Shown one piece after another: positions 17,398-25,896 of a stretch of DNA of 64,000 nucleotides (position 1 is the first letter of the stretch; each line of letters begins with the position of its first letter). The position numbers were made by a program, and so were the translations under genes. Below the pieces are notes generated by a model. That model had not been told where the DNA came from. It saw only the letters and a program-made list of their open reading frames with translations, and made no database searches. The stretch spans positions 496,001 through 560,000 of the forward strand of contig NZ_JAQFFK010000001.1 in assembly GCF_027594145.1 (NCBI RefSeq), written 5' to 3'. Source of the DNA: Methanococcoides alaskense (GTDB lineage: Archaea > Halobacteriota > Methanosarcinia > Methanosarcinales > Methanosarcinaceae).

Positions 17398-18423
17398 ATG
17401 AATAATATTATCATCTGGATACTTATCGCTCTTTGTCTGGTCCAATCAGGGATCTTTTCGGGGTTGACAATTGGTCTTTTCGGACTGAGCCGTCTCAGGC
17501 TTGAGATCGAAGCTGAAGCTAATAACATACATGCACAGAAGGTCTTAAAACTAAGAAATGATCCGCATTTACTCCTTTCTACCTTATTGTGGGGTAATGT
17601 GGGTGTCAATGTACTGCTTACCCTTTTAACGGATTCAGTTATGGTCGGTAGCTCTGCGTTCATATTCTCGACAGTATTCATCACTTGCTTTGGAGAGATA
17701 ATGCCTCAGGCATATTTCACAAGAAATGCTTTAAAGATGGGTGCTTCCTTAACACCTCTTGTCAAAATATACATATTGCTATTGTATCCTTTTACAAAAC
17801 CTTCTGCAATCATCCTTGACAGATGGCTTGGTAAAGAAAAACTTGAGTATTTCAAAGAAACATCCCTGAGGATAATGCTTCAGAAACACATGAGGTCAGA
17901 TGCAAGCGATATTGATAAAATGGAAGGACTTGGTGCTCTTAATTTCTTGTCACTGGATGATCTTAGTATAAAACAGGAAGGTTCGCTCATAGACGAGAAG
18001 ACCATAATCGAAATTGATACAATTAACAACTTACCGGTCTTTCCGGAAGTCGGTACTCCGGATTTTGAGATATTGCTTCATAAGATCGCATTTCCAGCTA
18101 AAAAATGGATAATAGCGGTCGATAAGAACAGGTATCCGGTTGTGGCAATAGATTCTACCTCTTTCATAAGAGATGCTATCTACAAAAAAAATAATTTCCA
18201 TCCACTAAGCTATTGCCATACTCCGCTAATCGTAAAGAGCCCTAATGTAAAGATAGGGGATGTACTCCATAAACTGAAGGTTTATCCTGTAGACTCCGAA
18301 GATGATGTCATAGATAATGACCTGATCCTTTACTGGAATGATGATGATCCTGAAAAAATAGTAATCACAGGTTCCGATATACTTGGTCGCCTGTTCAGAG
18401 GCATCGTTTACAGGGTAAGATGA
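17398..18423 (+). CDS. DUF21 (CNNM/CorC-like) membrane protein
   Basis: A 341-residue protein with an N-terminal DUF21/CNNM transmembrane domain of three to four helices: SGIFSGLTIGLFGLSRLRLEIEAEA, then LLSTLLWGNVGVNVLLT, and CFGEIMPQAYF, which matches the conserved GEi.Pq motif. The C-terminal part (about residues 185-341) is soluble and occupies the place of the CBS pair of CNNM proteins, but CBS motifs are weak. The family is implicated in magnesium or other cation homeostasis. ATG 17398 has AGGT upstream. It stands alone. Confidence 0.8.
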   Translation: MNNIIIWILIALCLVQSGIFSGLTIGLFGLSRLRLEIEAEANNIHAQKVLKLRNDPHLLLSTLLWGNVGVNVLLTLLTDSVMVGSSAFIFSTVFITCFGEIMPQAYFTRNALKMGASLTPLVKIYILLLYPFTKPSAIILDRWLGKEKLEYFKETSLRIMLQKHMRSDASDIDKMEGLGALNFLSLDDLSIKQEGSLIDEKTIIEIDTINNLPVFPEVGTPDFEILLHKIAFPAKKWIIAVDKNRYPVVAIDSTSFIRDAIYKKNNFHPLSYCHTPLIVKSPNVKIGDVLHKLKVYPVDSEDDVIDNDLILYWNDDDPEKIVITGSDILGRLFRGIVYRVR

Positions 18424-18648
18424 AGTCCCTTCATTTTTTTGTTGAAAATAATGAATGCTTTTAATTCATGTTAATTATCAGCATTCAATATTGATCAGAG
18501 TAGATATGTTTTTATTCTATATTCATTATTATGAACCATTCCACAGTACAAATTAACTAAATAAAATAAAGCTTTGTGTTATCCAAGGGTGCATTTAATC
18601 TAATAACACATGGTAATCATCAAAAAACAAGACAGGATACTGAAGAAA

Positions 18649-19257
18649 ATGCGAGATTTTGTGATAATAGCTCATAAGGCTTTGACAACAGGTGACTTTT
18701 CCCTGAATGACCTCCCTGGTTCAGCAGGACGCATGGATATCCTTTGTAGGTGCATCAATTCATGCCTGTTCCTTTCACATGACCTTAGGCGGGATGTTCA
18801 GGTACATCTGTTACTTCTTGGAGACCCGGAGCCCGGAAAGATCATACGCTTTGATAGTGAGCATGTCAGATATCTCAATCCGGATGAAAGGAGTGCCGGC
18901 TCACTTATCAAGAAAGCACTACAGAAGACTGCCGGGGAATATGAGGCACGCTCAACTCCAGGTGTTTTCATCAGAAGCGGGAATCTTGGGACGCTGCTTA
19001 ATGAGTTCAAAGATGCAGGACGCAGACTCATCTATCTGCATGAAGATGGTGAGGATATCCGCGAGCTTTCTGACCTTACGAACAATGCTGTTTTCATTCT
19101 TGGTGACCATATGGGAGTTACCGAAGAGGAAGAGCAGTTAATAAAAGAACATGAAGCTAAGACCATCTCTCTTGGTCCGATACCGCTACATGCCGACCAT
19201 TGTATCATACTTATCAATAACGAGATAGACCGGAATTTGTCAGGTAGATCCCAGTAA
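18649..19257 (+). CDS. trmY: tRNA (pseudouridine(54)-N1)-methyltransferase
   Basis: A SPOUT-class methyltransferase that converts pseudouridine-54 of archaeal tRNA to N1-methylpseudouridine. The protein starts MRDFVIIAHKALTTGDF, the usual TrmY N-terminus, so I choose ATG 18649 over the in-frame ATG at 18610; this gives 202 residues, normal for the family. The knot region is seen as FILGDHMGVTEEEE and SLGPIPLHADHCIILINNEID near the C-terminus, where SAM binds. It is immediately followed by pus10, whose product makes the substrate base; 23 bases separate them and they probably share a message. Confidence 0.92.
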   Translation: MRDFVIIAHKALTTGDFSLNDLPGSAGRMDILCRCINSCLFLSHDLRRDVQVHLLLLGDPEPGKIIRFDSEHVRYLNPDERSAGSLIKKALQKTAGEYEARSTPGVFIRSGNLGTLLNEFKDAGRRLIYLHEDGEDIRELSDLTNNAVFILGDHMGVTEEEEQLIKEHEAKTISLGPIPLHADHCIILINNEIDRNLSGRSQ

Positions 19258-19280
19258 TACAGGAAGAAGGAAGTGATCAG

Positions 19281-20573
19281 TTGAACGTGCTCGATATTGC
19301 AAAAAAGATCGTCCGTGAAGGACCGATATGTGACCATTGTATGGGAAGACAGTTCGCAAAACTCTCTACCGGACTTACCAATGACAAACGAGGGAGTGCA
19401 ATCAAGCTCGCCCTTGCTATGGAAGGGGACCGCATTAACAAGGACGAAGGTGACAAGGGGATACTGGAAGACCTGAGCACTTCAAGTGTGAATGCACGCA
19501 AATCCCTTAGACTTAAAGGCGAGGACGAAAAATGCTGGGTGTGCCTTGGTCTTTTCGAAAAGCTTGATACATGGGCAGAAAGAGCAGAGACTGCATTGAA
19601 GGACTATGAGCATTCCACTTTTCTTGTCGGGACGAAGATGAGCGGGCTTTTGAGCGAGAATGAGGAGATCATCTGGACCGAATCCGGGACCACCTATGCG
19701 GAACAGTTCAAATCCGAGATGAACCGTGAGGTCGGAAAGCTCATTGCAGAAAGGACCGGCAAAGAGGTCAAACTCGAAAATCCAGACATTCTTGTGACGC
19801 TCGATCTTGCTGAAGAAAAAGTTCATCTGCAGGTACGTTCGGTCTATATTCTTGGCAGGTACCGGAAAATGGTGCGTACCATCCCACAGACACGCTGGCC
19901 ATGCCGGACATGCAGAGGGAGGGGCTGTGAGACCTGTAACTTCACAGGAAAGCAATATCCTGAATCTGTTGATGAACTTATCAAGGACCCTGTCGTGGAA
20001 GCCCTTACGTCAAAGGACACGAAGTTCCATGGGGCAGGGCGTGAGGATATCGATGCTCTGATGCTTGGAACCGGTAGGCCGTTCGTGGTCGAAGCGGTTG
20101 AACCTATGCTCCGCACATGCGATCTTGCAAAGGTTGAAAAAGAGATCAATGAGCGTGCAGGTGGAAAGATCGAGGTGGAAGGGTTAACATTCACTCCGAA
20201 GAGTACTGTCGAGAGCCTTAAGACCGTAAAGGCGGATAAAGTTTATAAACTTAAAGTTACATTCAAAGAGCAAATTCCAGAAGATAAACTCAGGACTGCC
20301 ATCAACGAACTTACTGGTGCGCAGATCCAACAGAGAACACCACAGCGTGTATCACACAGAAGGGCTGATCTGGTTCGTAAGCGAACTGTTCACGACATGA
20401 AGCTTAACGAATTAACAGATGACTGCGCAATGATCGAAGTTCATTGTGAAGGCGGCCTGTATGTAAAGGAACTGATATCCAGTGACGAAGGAAGGACCAT
20501 ACCAAGCCTTACAGGGCTTCTCGGTTCACAGGCTTTCGTTACAGAACTGGATGTTGTCGGGGTCGACATATAA
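19281..20573 (+). CDS. pus10: tRNA pseudouridine synthase Pus10
   Basis: The archaeal enzyme making pseudouridine at positions 54 and 55 of tRNA. Of 430 residues, the N-terminal part has the zinc motif CDHCMGRQF and a later CWVC pair, then a THUMP-like region; the catalytic half has PCRTCRGRGCETC followed by KFHGAGREDIDALMLGTGRPFVVE with the catalytic aspartate in REDIDA. It starts at TTG 19281, with GGAAG and GTGAT upstream; no better start is present. Together with TrmY it supplies the m1-pseudouridine-54 modification. Downstream is the ribosomal protein L21e gene, 65 bases away. Confidence 0.95.
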   Translation: MNVLDIAKKIVREGPICDHCMGRQFAKLSTGLTNDKRGSAIKLALAMEGDRINKDEGDKGILEDLSTSSVNARKSLRLKGEDEKCWVCLGLFEKLDTWAERAETALKDYEHSTFLVGTKMSGLLSENEEIIWTESGTTYAEQFKSEMNREVGKLIAERTGKEVKLENPDILVTLDLAEEKVHLQVRSVYILGRYRKMVRTIPQTRWPCRTCRGRGCETCNFTGKQYPESVDELIKDPVVEALTSKDTKFHGAGREDIDALMLGTGRPFVVEAVEPMLRTCDLAKVEKEINERAGGKIEVEGLTFTPKSTVESLKTVKADKVYKLKVTFKEQIPEDKLRTAINELTGAQIQQRTPQRVSHRRADLVRKRTVHDMKLNELTDDCAMIEVHCEGGLYVKELISSDEGRTIPSLTGLLGSQAFVTELDVVGVDI

Positions 20574-20638
20574 GTCGCCCAAATATCAAATTTATCAAAT
20601 ACAGGTCTATCCATGACCTGAAATAACGGAGGAAAACA

Positions 20639-20932
20639 ATGCCAACATCACACGGTGAACGTAGCTGTACTAGGTACAAATTGAAGAAGACAGTAAGGGA
20701 ACGAGGTCTCTCCCCTATAAGCAAGGCAATTCAGGATTTCGAAGAAGGCCAGATGGTCCACATCGATATCGATCCAAGCGTACAGAAAGGAATGCCAAAC
20801 GCAAAGTTCCAGGGCAAGACCGGTAAGGTACTTGGAAAGCGCGGAAGGGCTTATCTTTTACAGGTAACAGATGGAAACTCTAAGAAAGAGGTCATCTCCC
20901 TGTCCCAGCACTTGAAACCACAGAAATACTAA
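20639..20932 (+). CDS. rpl21e: Ribosomal protein L21e
   Basis: Large-subunit protein of archaea and eukaryotes, 97 residues. It starts [22 protein letters not shown] and has [25 protein letters not shown] in shortened family form, an SH3-like rRNA-binding fold. GGAGG stands seven bases before ATG. It leads the conserved archaeal run rpl21e-rpo4-DUF655-ksgA-mtq2. Confidence 0.96.
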   Translation: MPTSHGERSCTRYKLKKTVRERGLSPISKAIQDFEEGQMVHIDIDPSVQKGMPNAKFQGKTGKVLGKRGRAYLLQVTDGNSKKEVISLSQHLKPQKY

Positions 20933-21081
20933 ATTCAACATCCGGGCTAGTAATAGCCTGGAATTGATCTTTTATTGTCGATAGTTATATCTGTGCGGAA
21001 GTCCATCTGGCAGATAGCATTTGCTATTAATTTAGCAGGTACTAAAACGTTAAACATACTAATTCCAAAGAGTGTATTTTA

Positions 21082-21435
21082 ATGATAGTCAAACACATTC
21101 AGAGCGAAGAATTATTGACCGTTCCTGAGGTCAAGGAAATACTTAACAATATAATGGAAGAGCGTGTGGCACGTGAAGAAGAGCTTGGGTATGAACTTCG
21201 CAAAGCTATCAACCATGCGGACATGTTTGCAAAGATGGATGCAAGCCGATCCAGAGAACTTGTTAATAAGCTCCTTGAGATGGAGAAGATGAAGCCTGAG
21301 ATCGCAATACACATTGCTGATATCGCACCTCTGACAAGAGATGAGCTCAGGACAGTCTATGCAAAAGAAAGATTCACATTGACCGAAGAAGAGCTGGACG
21401 CAATATTGACTCTTGTGCTCGAGGCAATGGAATAA
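21082..21435 (+). CDS. rpo4: RNA polymerase subunit Rpo4 (RpoF)
   Basis: The 117-residue archaeal counterpart of Rpb4, forming the stalk of RNA polymerase with Rpo7. The HRDC-like region is visible in LLEMEKMKPEIAIHIADIAP, and the C-terminus reads LTEEELDAILTLVLEAME. It lies between rpl21e and the DUF655 gene in an order shared by many Euryarchaeota. A 149-base gap before it leaves room for its own promoter. Confidence 0.94.
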   Translation: MIVKHIQSEELLTVPEVKEILNNIMEERVAREEELGYELRKAINHADMFAKMDASRSRELVNKLLEMEKMKPEIAIHIADIAPLTRDELRTVYAKERFTLTEEELDAILTLVLEAME

Positions 21436-21514
21436 ATTTATATCTCATACTTTACTTTTTTTAGTGGAAACAGTAAGTTTTCAACATTAATCCATAACAT
21501 ACTGGAGGATATCT

Positions 21515-22111
21515 ATGAGTAAGAGGGGCACGCCGCCTGAGAAAGAGGATTATGCATGGGTTCTTGACTACCTTCCGTACGGAAGTAATACTGACAAACG
21601 CCCAGCATATCAAAAGAAACCTCTCGTACAGGCAATTGGTGACAAACACTTCGTTCTTGTGGAGCTGGTTCCTAAGGAAGGAGCAAACCCTGAGATACAG
21701 TCCAAAGTCTATGTCGGCGATGGGGATCGGGATGTCATTGATCACGTTAAACACAGGATCCACTTTGATGACCTAAGCCACGGAGCACAGCTTGAGCTAC
21801 CTTTTGTTCTTGAGATCTGTGTCAAAGATCGGGAAGAGAAATTCGTTAAATTCTTCAACGATGCACATTCAATAACAACAAGACTGCACATGCTTGAGCT
21901 TCTGCCTGGTATCGGAAAGAAGCTGATGTGGGCTATAATCGATGAACGCAAGAAAGGTGAGTTCAAGGGTCTGCAGGACCTCCACGATCGTGTGGGTGGA
22001 GTGCATATTCCACAAAAGATCATCGTAAACCGCATACTTGACGAGCTTAAAGATGATAACATCAAATACAGGCTCTTTACAACAGCAATGCAGCAACAGA
22101 AGCGTGACTGA
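21515..22111 (+). CDS. DUF655 family helix-hairpin-helix protein
   Basis: A 198-residue conserved archaeal protein. The N-terminus has YAWVLDYLPYGSN, typical of DUF655, followed by an OB-like strand region (VGDGDRDVIDHVKHRIHF). The C-terminal third has a helix-hairpin-helix, ELLPGIGKKLMWAIIDERK, suggesting nucleic-acid binding. It is consistently placed between rpo4 and ksgA, which points to transcription, RNA processing or ribosome maturation. GGAGG is well spaced before ATG. Confidence 0.92.
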   Translation: MSKRGTPPEKEDYAWVLDYLPYGSNTDKRPAYQKKPLVQAIGDKHFVLVELVPKEGANPEIQSKVYVGDGDRDVIDHVKHRIHFDDLSHGAQLELPFVLEICVKDREEKFVKFFNDAHSITTRLHMLELLPGIGKKLMWAIIDERKKGEFKGLQDLHDRVGGVHIPQKIIVNRILDELKDDNIKYRLFTTAMQQQKRD

Positions 22112-22129
22112 TTATAAGGTGTCATTAAC

Positions 22130-22942
22130 TTGGTCCGAAAAATATTACAAAAATATGGCATCCGCGGTGGATGTCATGACCAACATTTTTTGATCGATGA
22201 ACGATCACTTGATTCCATTGTCGATCAAGCGGAGCTTTCTGAAAAAGATGTCGTGCTGGAGATCGGAGGGGGTATTGGAAATCTTACCGAGCGTCTTCTT
22301 GAAAAGGCGGGTAAGGTCTACGTCATCGAACTCGACCCTGCACTTGTACATGTCCTCAAAGACCGCTTTTCTGATAATGAGAAAATAGAGATAATATCGG
22401 GCGATGTCCTGAAATTGGATCTTCCGAAATTCAACAAGGTTGTCGCAAATCTTCCATATTCAATATCATCTCCTATAACTTTCAAGCTCTTTAAGCACGA
22501 GTTTGAACTGGGGATACTGATGTATCAGTATGAATTTGCACAGCGCATGGTGGCTAAAGCAAATACTGAAGACTACAGCAGGCTTTCAGTGAACACGCAT
22601 TATTTTGCCGATGCAGATATTATCATGAAGATACCACCATCTGCATTCTCACCGCCTCCGGAAGTCTGGTCCGCCGTTGTGAAAGTAGTTCCAAGGCCGT
22701 CTTCTTTCCACGTTGAAGATCCTCAATTCTTCCTTGATCTGGTAACCGCAGTATTCCTCCAGCGCAGGAAAAAGCTAAGGAATGCTATCATAAAGGGTAA
22801 TCATCTGTTAAATGTTCCAAACATCAAGCAGATAGTGGCCGAACTGCCTGATGAGTTCATGTCCAAGAGAGCCGAAAACCTTGAACCGCACGAACTAGCG
22901 GAGATCGCTAACCATATCTTTAAAATGAAAGCTACCTCCTAA
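22130..22942 (+). CDS. ksgA: 16S rRNA dimethyladenosine transferase (KsgA/RsmA)
   Basis: It dimethylates two adjacent adenosines in the 3-prime hairpin of 16S rRNA during small-subunit assembly. Of 270 residues, motif I is EIGGGIGNLTERLL (about 45-58), the acidic loop is YVIELDP, and the catalytic motif IV is NLPYSISSPITFKL (about 107-120); a C-terminal helical domain includes FLQRRKKLRNAI. The start is TTG 22130 with AAGGTG upstream. It follows DUF655 by 18 bases and precedes the Mtq2-like gene by four, so they form one operon. Confidence 0.95.
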   Translation: MVRKILQKYGIRGGCHDQHFLIDERSLDSIVDQAELSEKDVVLEIGGGIGNLTERLLEKAGKVYVIELDPALVHVLKDRFSDNEKIEIISGDVLKLDLPKFNKVVANLPYSISSPITFKLFKHEFELGILMYQYEFAQRMVAKANTEDYSRLSVNTHYFADADIIMKIPPSAFSPPPEVWSAVVKVVPRPSSFHVEDPQFFLDLVTAVFLQRRKKLRNAIIKGNHLLNVPNIKQIVAELPDEFMSKRAENLEPHELAEIANHIFKMKATS

Positions 22943-22946
22943 AAGC

Positions 22947-23555
22947 ATGGTGACCATAACATATAGGGATGCAGACATCGAACTTGATGAGGATGTCTAC
23001 GATCCTGCCGAAGATTCATACCTGCTTGCAGATGTTGCAATAGATGTGGCACAGGATGGAATGAGCGTACTCGAGGTTGGTGCAGGGACTGGTTTTGTTT
23101 CAGCGGTCCTTCAAACCAATGTGGGTGTGGACCTCGTTGCCACGGAAATAAGCCCCTTTGCAGCCGAATGTGCTAAACGCAATGGTGTCGTGGTTATCAG
23201 GGCAGACATGTTCGGATGCTTTCGATCCGGGACAAAGTTCGATCTTATTCTTTTTAATCCTCCGTATCTTCCTACGGCAGAAGATGAAAAGGTCCCCGGC
23301 TGGTTGAACTATGCCTTTGATGGCGGTGTTGACGGACGCGAAGCAGTCAATAGATTCTTTGAAGAGGTGACTCCCTTCCTAAGTAATGGGGGAATTATCC
23401 TTATGTTGATATCGTCCCTTACTGGCATGGATGAAGTGAAAATGCGTATGCTGAAGCAGGGACTGGAAGTCGAGATCTGCAACATTGACCGGGATTGTTT
23501 TTTTGAAGAACTGATCGTACTGAAAGGCACTTTAAAAGCTTCAGATCAACTTTAA
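22947..23555 (+). CDS. HemK/Mtq2-like N5-glutamine methyltransferase
   Basis: A 202-residue class I methyltransferase with EVGAGTGFVSAVL as SAM loop and NPPYLP, the motif that binds the amide of glutamine. Size and context match the archaeal Mtq2 homologue, which methylates the GGQ glutamine of release factor aRF1; archaeal members act with a Trm112-like partner, not seen here. It begins four bases after ksgA, clearly co-transcribed. The call to class is sure; the aRF1 substrate is by family. Confidence 0.85.
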   Translation: MVTITYRDADIELDEDVYDPAEDSYLLADVAIDVAQDGMSVLEVGAGTGFVSAVLQTNVGVDLVATEISPFAAECAKRNGVVVIRADMFGCFRSGTKFDLILFNPPYLPTAEDEKVPGWLNYAFDGGVDGREAVNRFFEEVTPFLSNGGIILMLISSLTGMDEVKMRMLKQGLEVEICNIDRDCFFEELIVLKGTLKASDQL

Positions 23556-23704
23556 TATAAACGAATAGGTTTTGCATAAACATCACACAACTCTTATATA
23601 CAAGCCCTGCTCATTTATCTTAGGAAGAAGGTACTACATAATTTACCTTTTTATCTGATCTGTGAATTACGATTTTTAAGAGTTGCAACAAAGGAGTGAT
23701 AAAA

Positions 23705-25630
23705 ATGCAATACAGCATGGGCATTGATGCCGGTGGAACATACACTGACTCGGTTATAATCAGGGACTCTGACGGTGAAATAGTAGATTCAAATAAAGCA
23801 CTGACGACCTATCCGAACCTTCTTGAAGGTATAAAGAACTCCCTTGAAGGTCTTGATCAGTCATATCTGGAAGATGTCAAACTCGTCTCCCTATCAACTA
23901 CTCTGTCAACCAACACTATCCTCGAAAGCACCGGATATCCTGTTGCACTAATCATGGCAGGTGATTATCTCATCCCTGACACTCATTCAATAACTAATTA
24001 TTTCATTGCTGAAGGTGGCCACGGTCCGAACGGCGAAGAAACAAGGCCACTTGACCTCGATGGTGTCAAAGATTATGTCCTTCAGAACAAAGACAAGGTA
24101 TCAGCTTTTGCAGTCTCATCCTATTTTAGTATCCGTAACCCTGATCATGAGCTTCAGATAAAGGAACTGATAAAGGACCTCACTGGCCTTCCCGTAGTTT
24201 GCGGACATGAACTATCTCAGGACCTGGGTGCTTATAACCGTGGAATAACAGCATATCTCAATGCACAGCTCATCCCCATAACAGACCACTTTATCGAGAC
24301 CATTATCAATGAGATGGAAAGAAGGCACATAAAAGCAAGGGTCCTTATGCTCAAATGTGATGGTTCCGTTGTTGGCATCGATGAAGCTAAAGAAAAACCT
24401 ATTGAATCCATCTTCTCCGGACCTGCTGCAAGTCTTGTAGGTGCGGCTTATCTGAGTGGTTCGAAAACCTGTGCTGTGATCGATGTCGGTGGCACGAGCA
24501 CAGATGTTTCAATGATGAGCAACGAGCTTCCTGAACTCTGTGATGAAGGTGCTATCGTTGGTGGTTGGCAGACAAAGGTCAAGGCGATCCGCATGGAGAC
24601 ATCAGCCATGGGCGGTGACAGCCATATCTGGATAAAGAACCAGCGCCCGAACATCGGTCCAAGGAGGGTCATTCCTTTGTGTGTTGCCGCTTCAAAGTAC
24701 CCTGAGCTGATCGATAAGCTGAAACTTGCAAGGATACCTTCAAGGATGCTCTTAAGTGAAAATATACAGCCTACTAAATACTTTATACGTTCAGGAAGGG
24801 AGCCGCAGAATGAACTAAGTCCTTCTGAAAAAGAGATATTTGACAAAATGGGGGACACACCGGTATCCATCAGTGAGATCTTCATAGACAGACTCCCATC
24901 ACCGGTATTTCTTGATATATTGATACAAAAGCGACTCATTCAGGGAATAGGATTCACACCAACCGATGCACTGCACGTTCTTGGCGAATACACCGAATGG
25001 AATTCTGAAGCTTCCAATATTGCTGCCAAGACACTTGGAAGAATGACCCATCAGAGCAAAATAGAATTTTGCCAGACGGTAAAGAAGGAAGTTGTGAAAA
25101 ACATGGTCATCTACCTGATGTCTTATCTGCTTGAAAATGTACATCCAGATGAGATAAGGAAGGTCATTGAAGGAAATTCTCACACAAAGTTCAAGCTCGA
25201 TGTTCCGGTAGTGCTTCTGGGAGGACCTGTCAGGGCATATGTGGATGATGTCAGAGAGATCATCGATGCTGAAATAATCTTGCCGGAACATTCCGAGGTC
25301 GGGAATGCTGTAGGTGCTCTTGTGGGCAAGGGCATCAAGCGCATAGAGATCCTTATCAAGAACGTAAGGAAGAGGACCAAAGCAAACATCACGATGTTCG
25401 CACCAGGTGAGATAAAGGTCTTCATGACCCACCTTGAAGCCTTCGAATATGCTGATAACCTGGGAAGGGAACTGGTATTAAGTTACATGGGCGAATCAGG
25501 ACTTAATGCAGGCGATGTACGCATTGAAGTTACCAGGAATGACATTGCTATGCATGGTGATAGCTTGCCAATAGAGACAAAGCTCGTCTTTGTGGGTATC
25601 GGCACTCCGAAAAGAGAGGTCAATATCTAA
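23705..25630 (+). CDS. HyuA-like hydantoinase/oxoprolinase family protein 1
   Basis: A 641-residue ATP-dependent amidohydrolase-type protein of the HyuA (N-methylhydantoinase A/5-oxoprolinase A) family. The actin-like ATPase fold shows as MGIDAGGTYTDSV (phosphate 1), LSTTLSTNTILES, and CAVIDVGGTSTDVSMM (phosphate 2), plus AMGGDSHIWI. The partner subunit HyuB is absent, so the hydrolytic half of known enzymes is missing nearby; this may be a stand-alone ATPase with another role. ATG 23705 is chosen because AGGAGTG lies just upstream; a GTG nine bases earlier overlaps that site. A close paralogue follows at 25897. Confidence 0.85.
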   Translation: MQYSMGIDAGGTYTDSVIIRDSDGEIVDSNKALTTYPNLLEGIKNSLEGLDQSYLEDVKLVSLSTTLSTNTILESTGYPVALIMAGDYLIPDTHSITNYFIAEGGHGPNGEETRPLDLDGVKDYVLQNKDKVSAFAVSSYFSIRNPDHELQIKELIKDLTGLPVVCGHELSQDLGAYNRGITAYLNAQLIPITDHFIETIINEMERRHIKARVLMLKCDGSVVGIDEAKEKPIESIFSGPAASLVGAAYLSGSKTCAVIDVGGTSTDVSMMSNELPELCDEGAIVGGWQTKVKAIRMETSAMGGDSHIWIKNQRPNIGPRRVIPLCVAASKYPELIDKLKLARIPSRMLLSENIQPTKYFIRSGREPQNELSPSEKEIFDKMGDTPVSISEIFIDRLPSPVFLDILIQKRLIQGIGFTPTDALHVLGEYTEWNSEASNIAAKTLGRMTHQSKIEFCQTVKKEVVKNMVIYLMSYLLENVHPDEIRKVIEGNSHTKFKLDVPVVLLGGPVRAYVDDVREIIDAEIILPEHSEVGNAVGALVGKGIKRIEILIKNVRKRTKANITMFAPGEIKVFMTHLEAFEYADNLGRELVLSYMGESGLNAGDVRIEVTRNDIAMHGDSLPIETKLVFVGIGTPKREVNI

Positions 25631-25650
25631 TTTTAAGACTGGATCTCAGC

Positions 25651-25742
25651 TTTTGTTCTGTCTCATGGAATGCAGGACGTTTGGACCTGAATTATGCATT
25701 GGTCATAAATGGCCAATGCACTTCCTGCATTGCAGAACAAAA
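25651..25742 (+). other. Nested triple-stem structured element between hyuA paralogues
   Basis: Three nested perfect or near-perfect helices fill 92 bases. TTTTGTTCTG (25651-25660) pairs with CAGAACAAAA (25733-25742); AATGCAGG (25669-25676) with CCTGCATT (25724-25731); TGCATTGGTC (25695-25704) with GGCCAATGCA (25711-25720, one G-T pair) around the loop ATAAAT. This makes 28 paired positions. No T-run follows on the plus strand. It could be a terminator of unusual kind, a processing site or a cis-regulatory RNA for the second hyuA gene. Confidence 0.7.
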
Positions 25743-25794
25743 TACTAATGTTCATATACATCTACATTAATCCTAAAGGCATACGAAGCAATTC

Positions 25795-25824
25795 ATGATG
25801 GCCATTTCATAAAAAAGCCATCAT
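25795..25824 (+). other. Second hairpin in the hyuA-2 leader
   Basis: ATGATGGC (25795-25802) pairs perfectly with GCCATCAT (25817-25824) around a 14-base A/T-rich loop. It lies 72 bases before the start codon of the second HyuA-like gene, so it is probably in the leader of that message or part of its promoter. Confidence 0.55.
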
Positions 25825-25896
25825 AACATCATCATTAAACAGAACTGGATAGCAATTATCCAAAATATCAAAATTTATCCATAGAGGAAGCAGATC

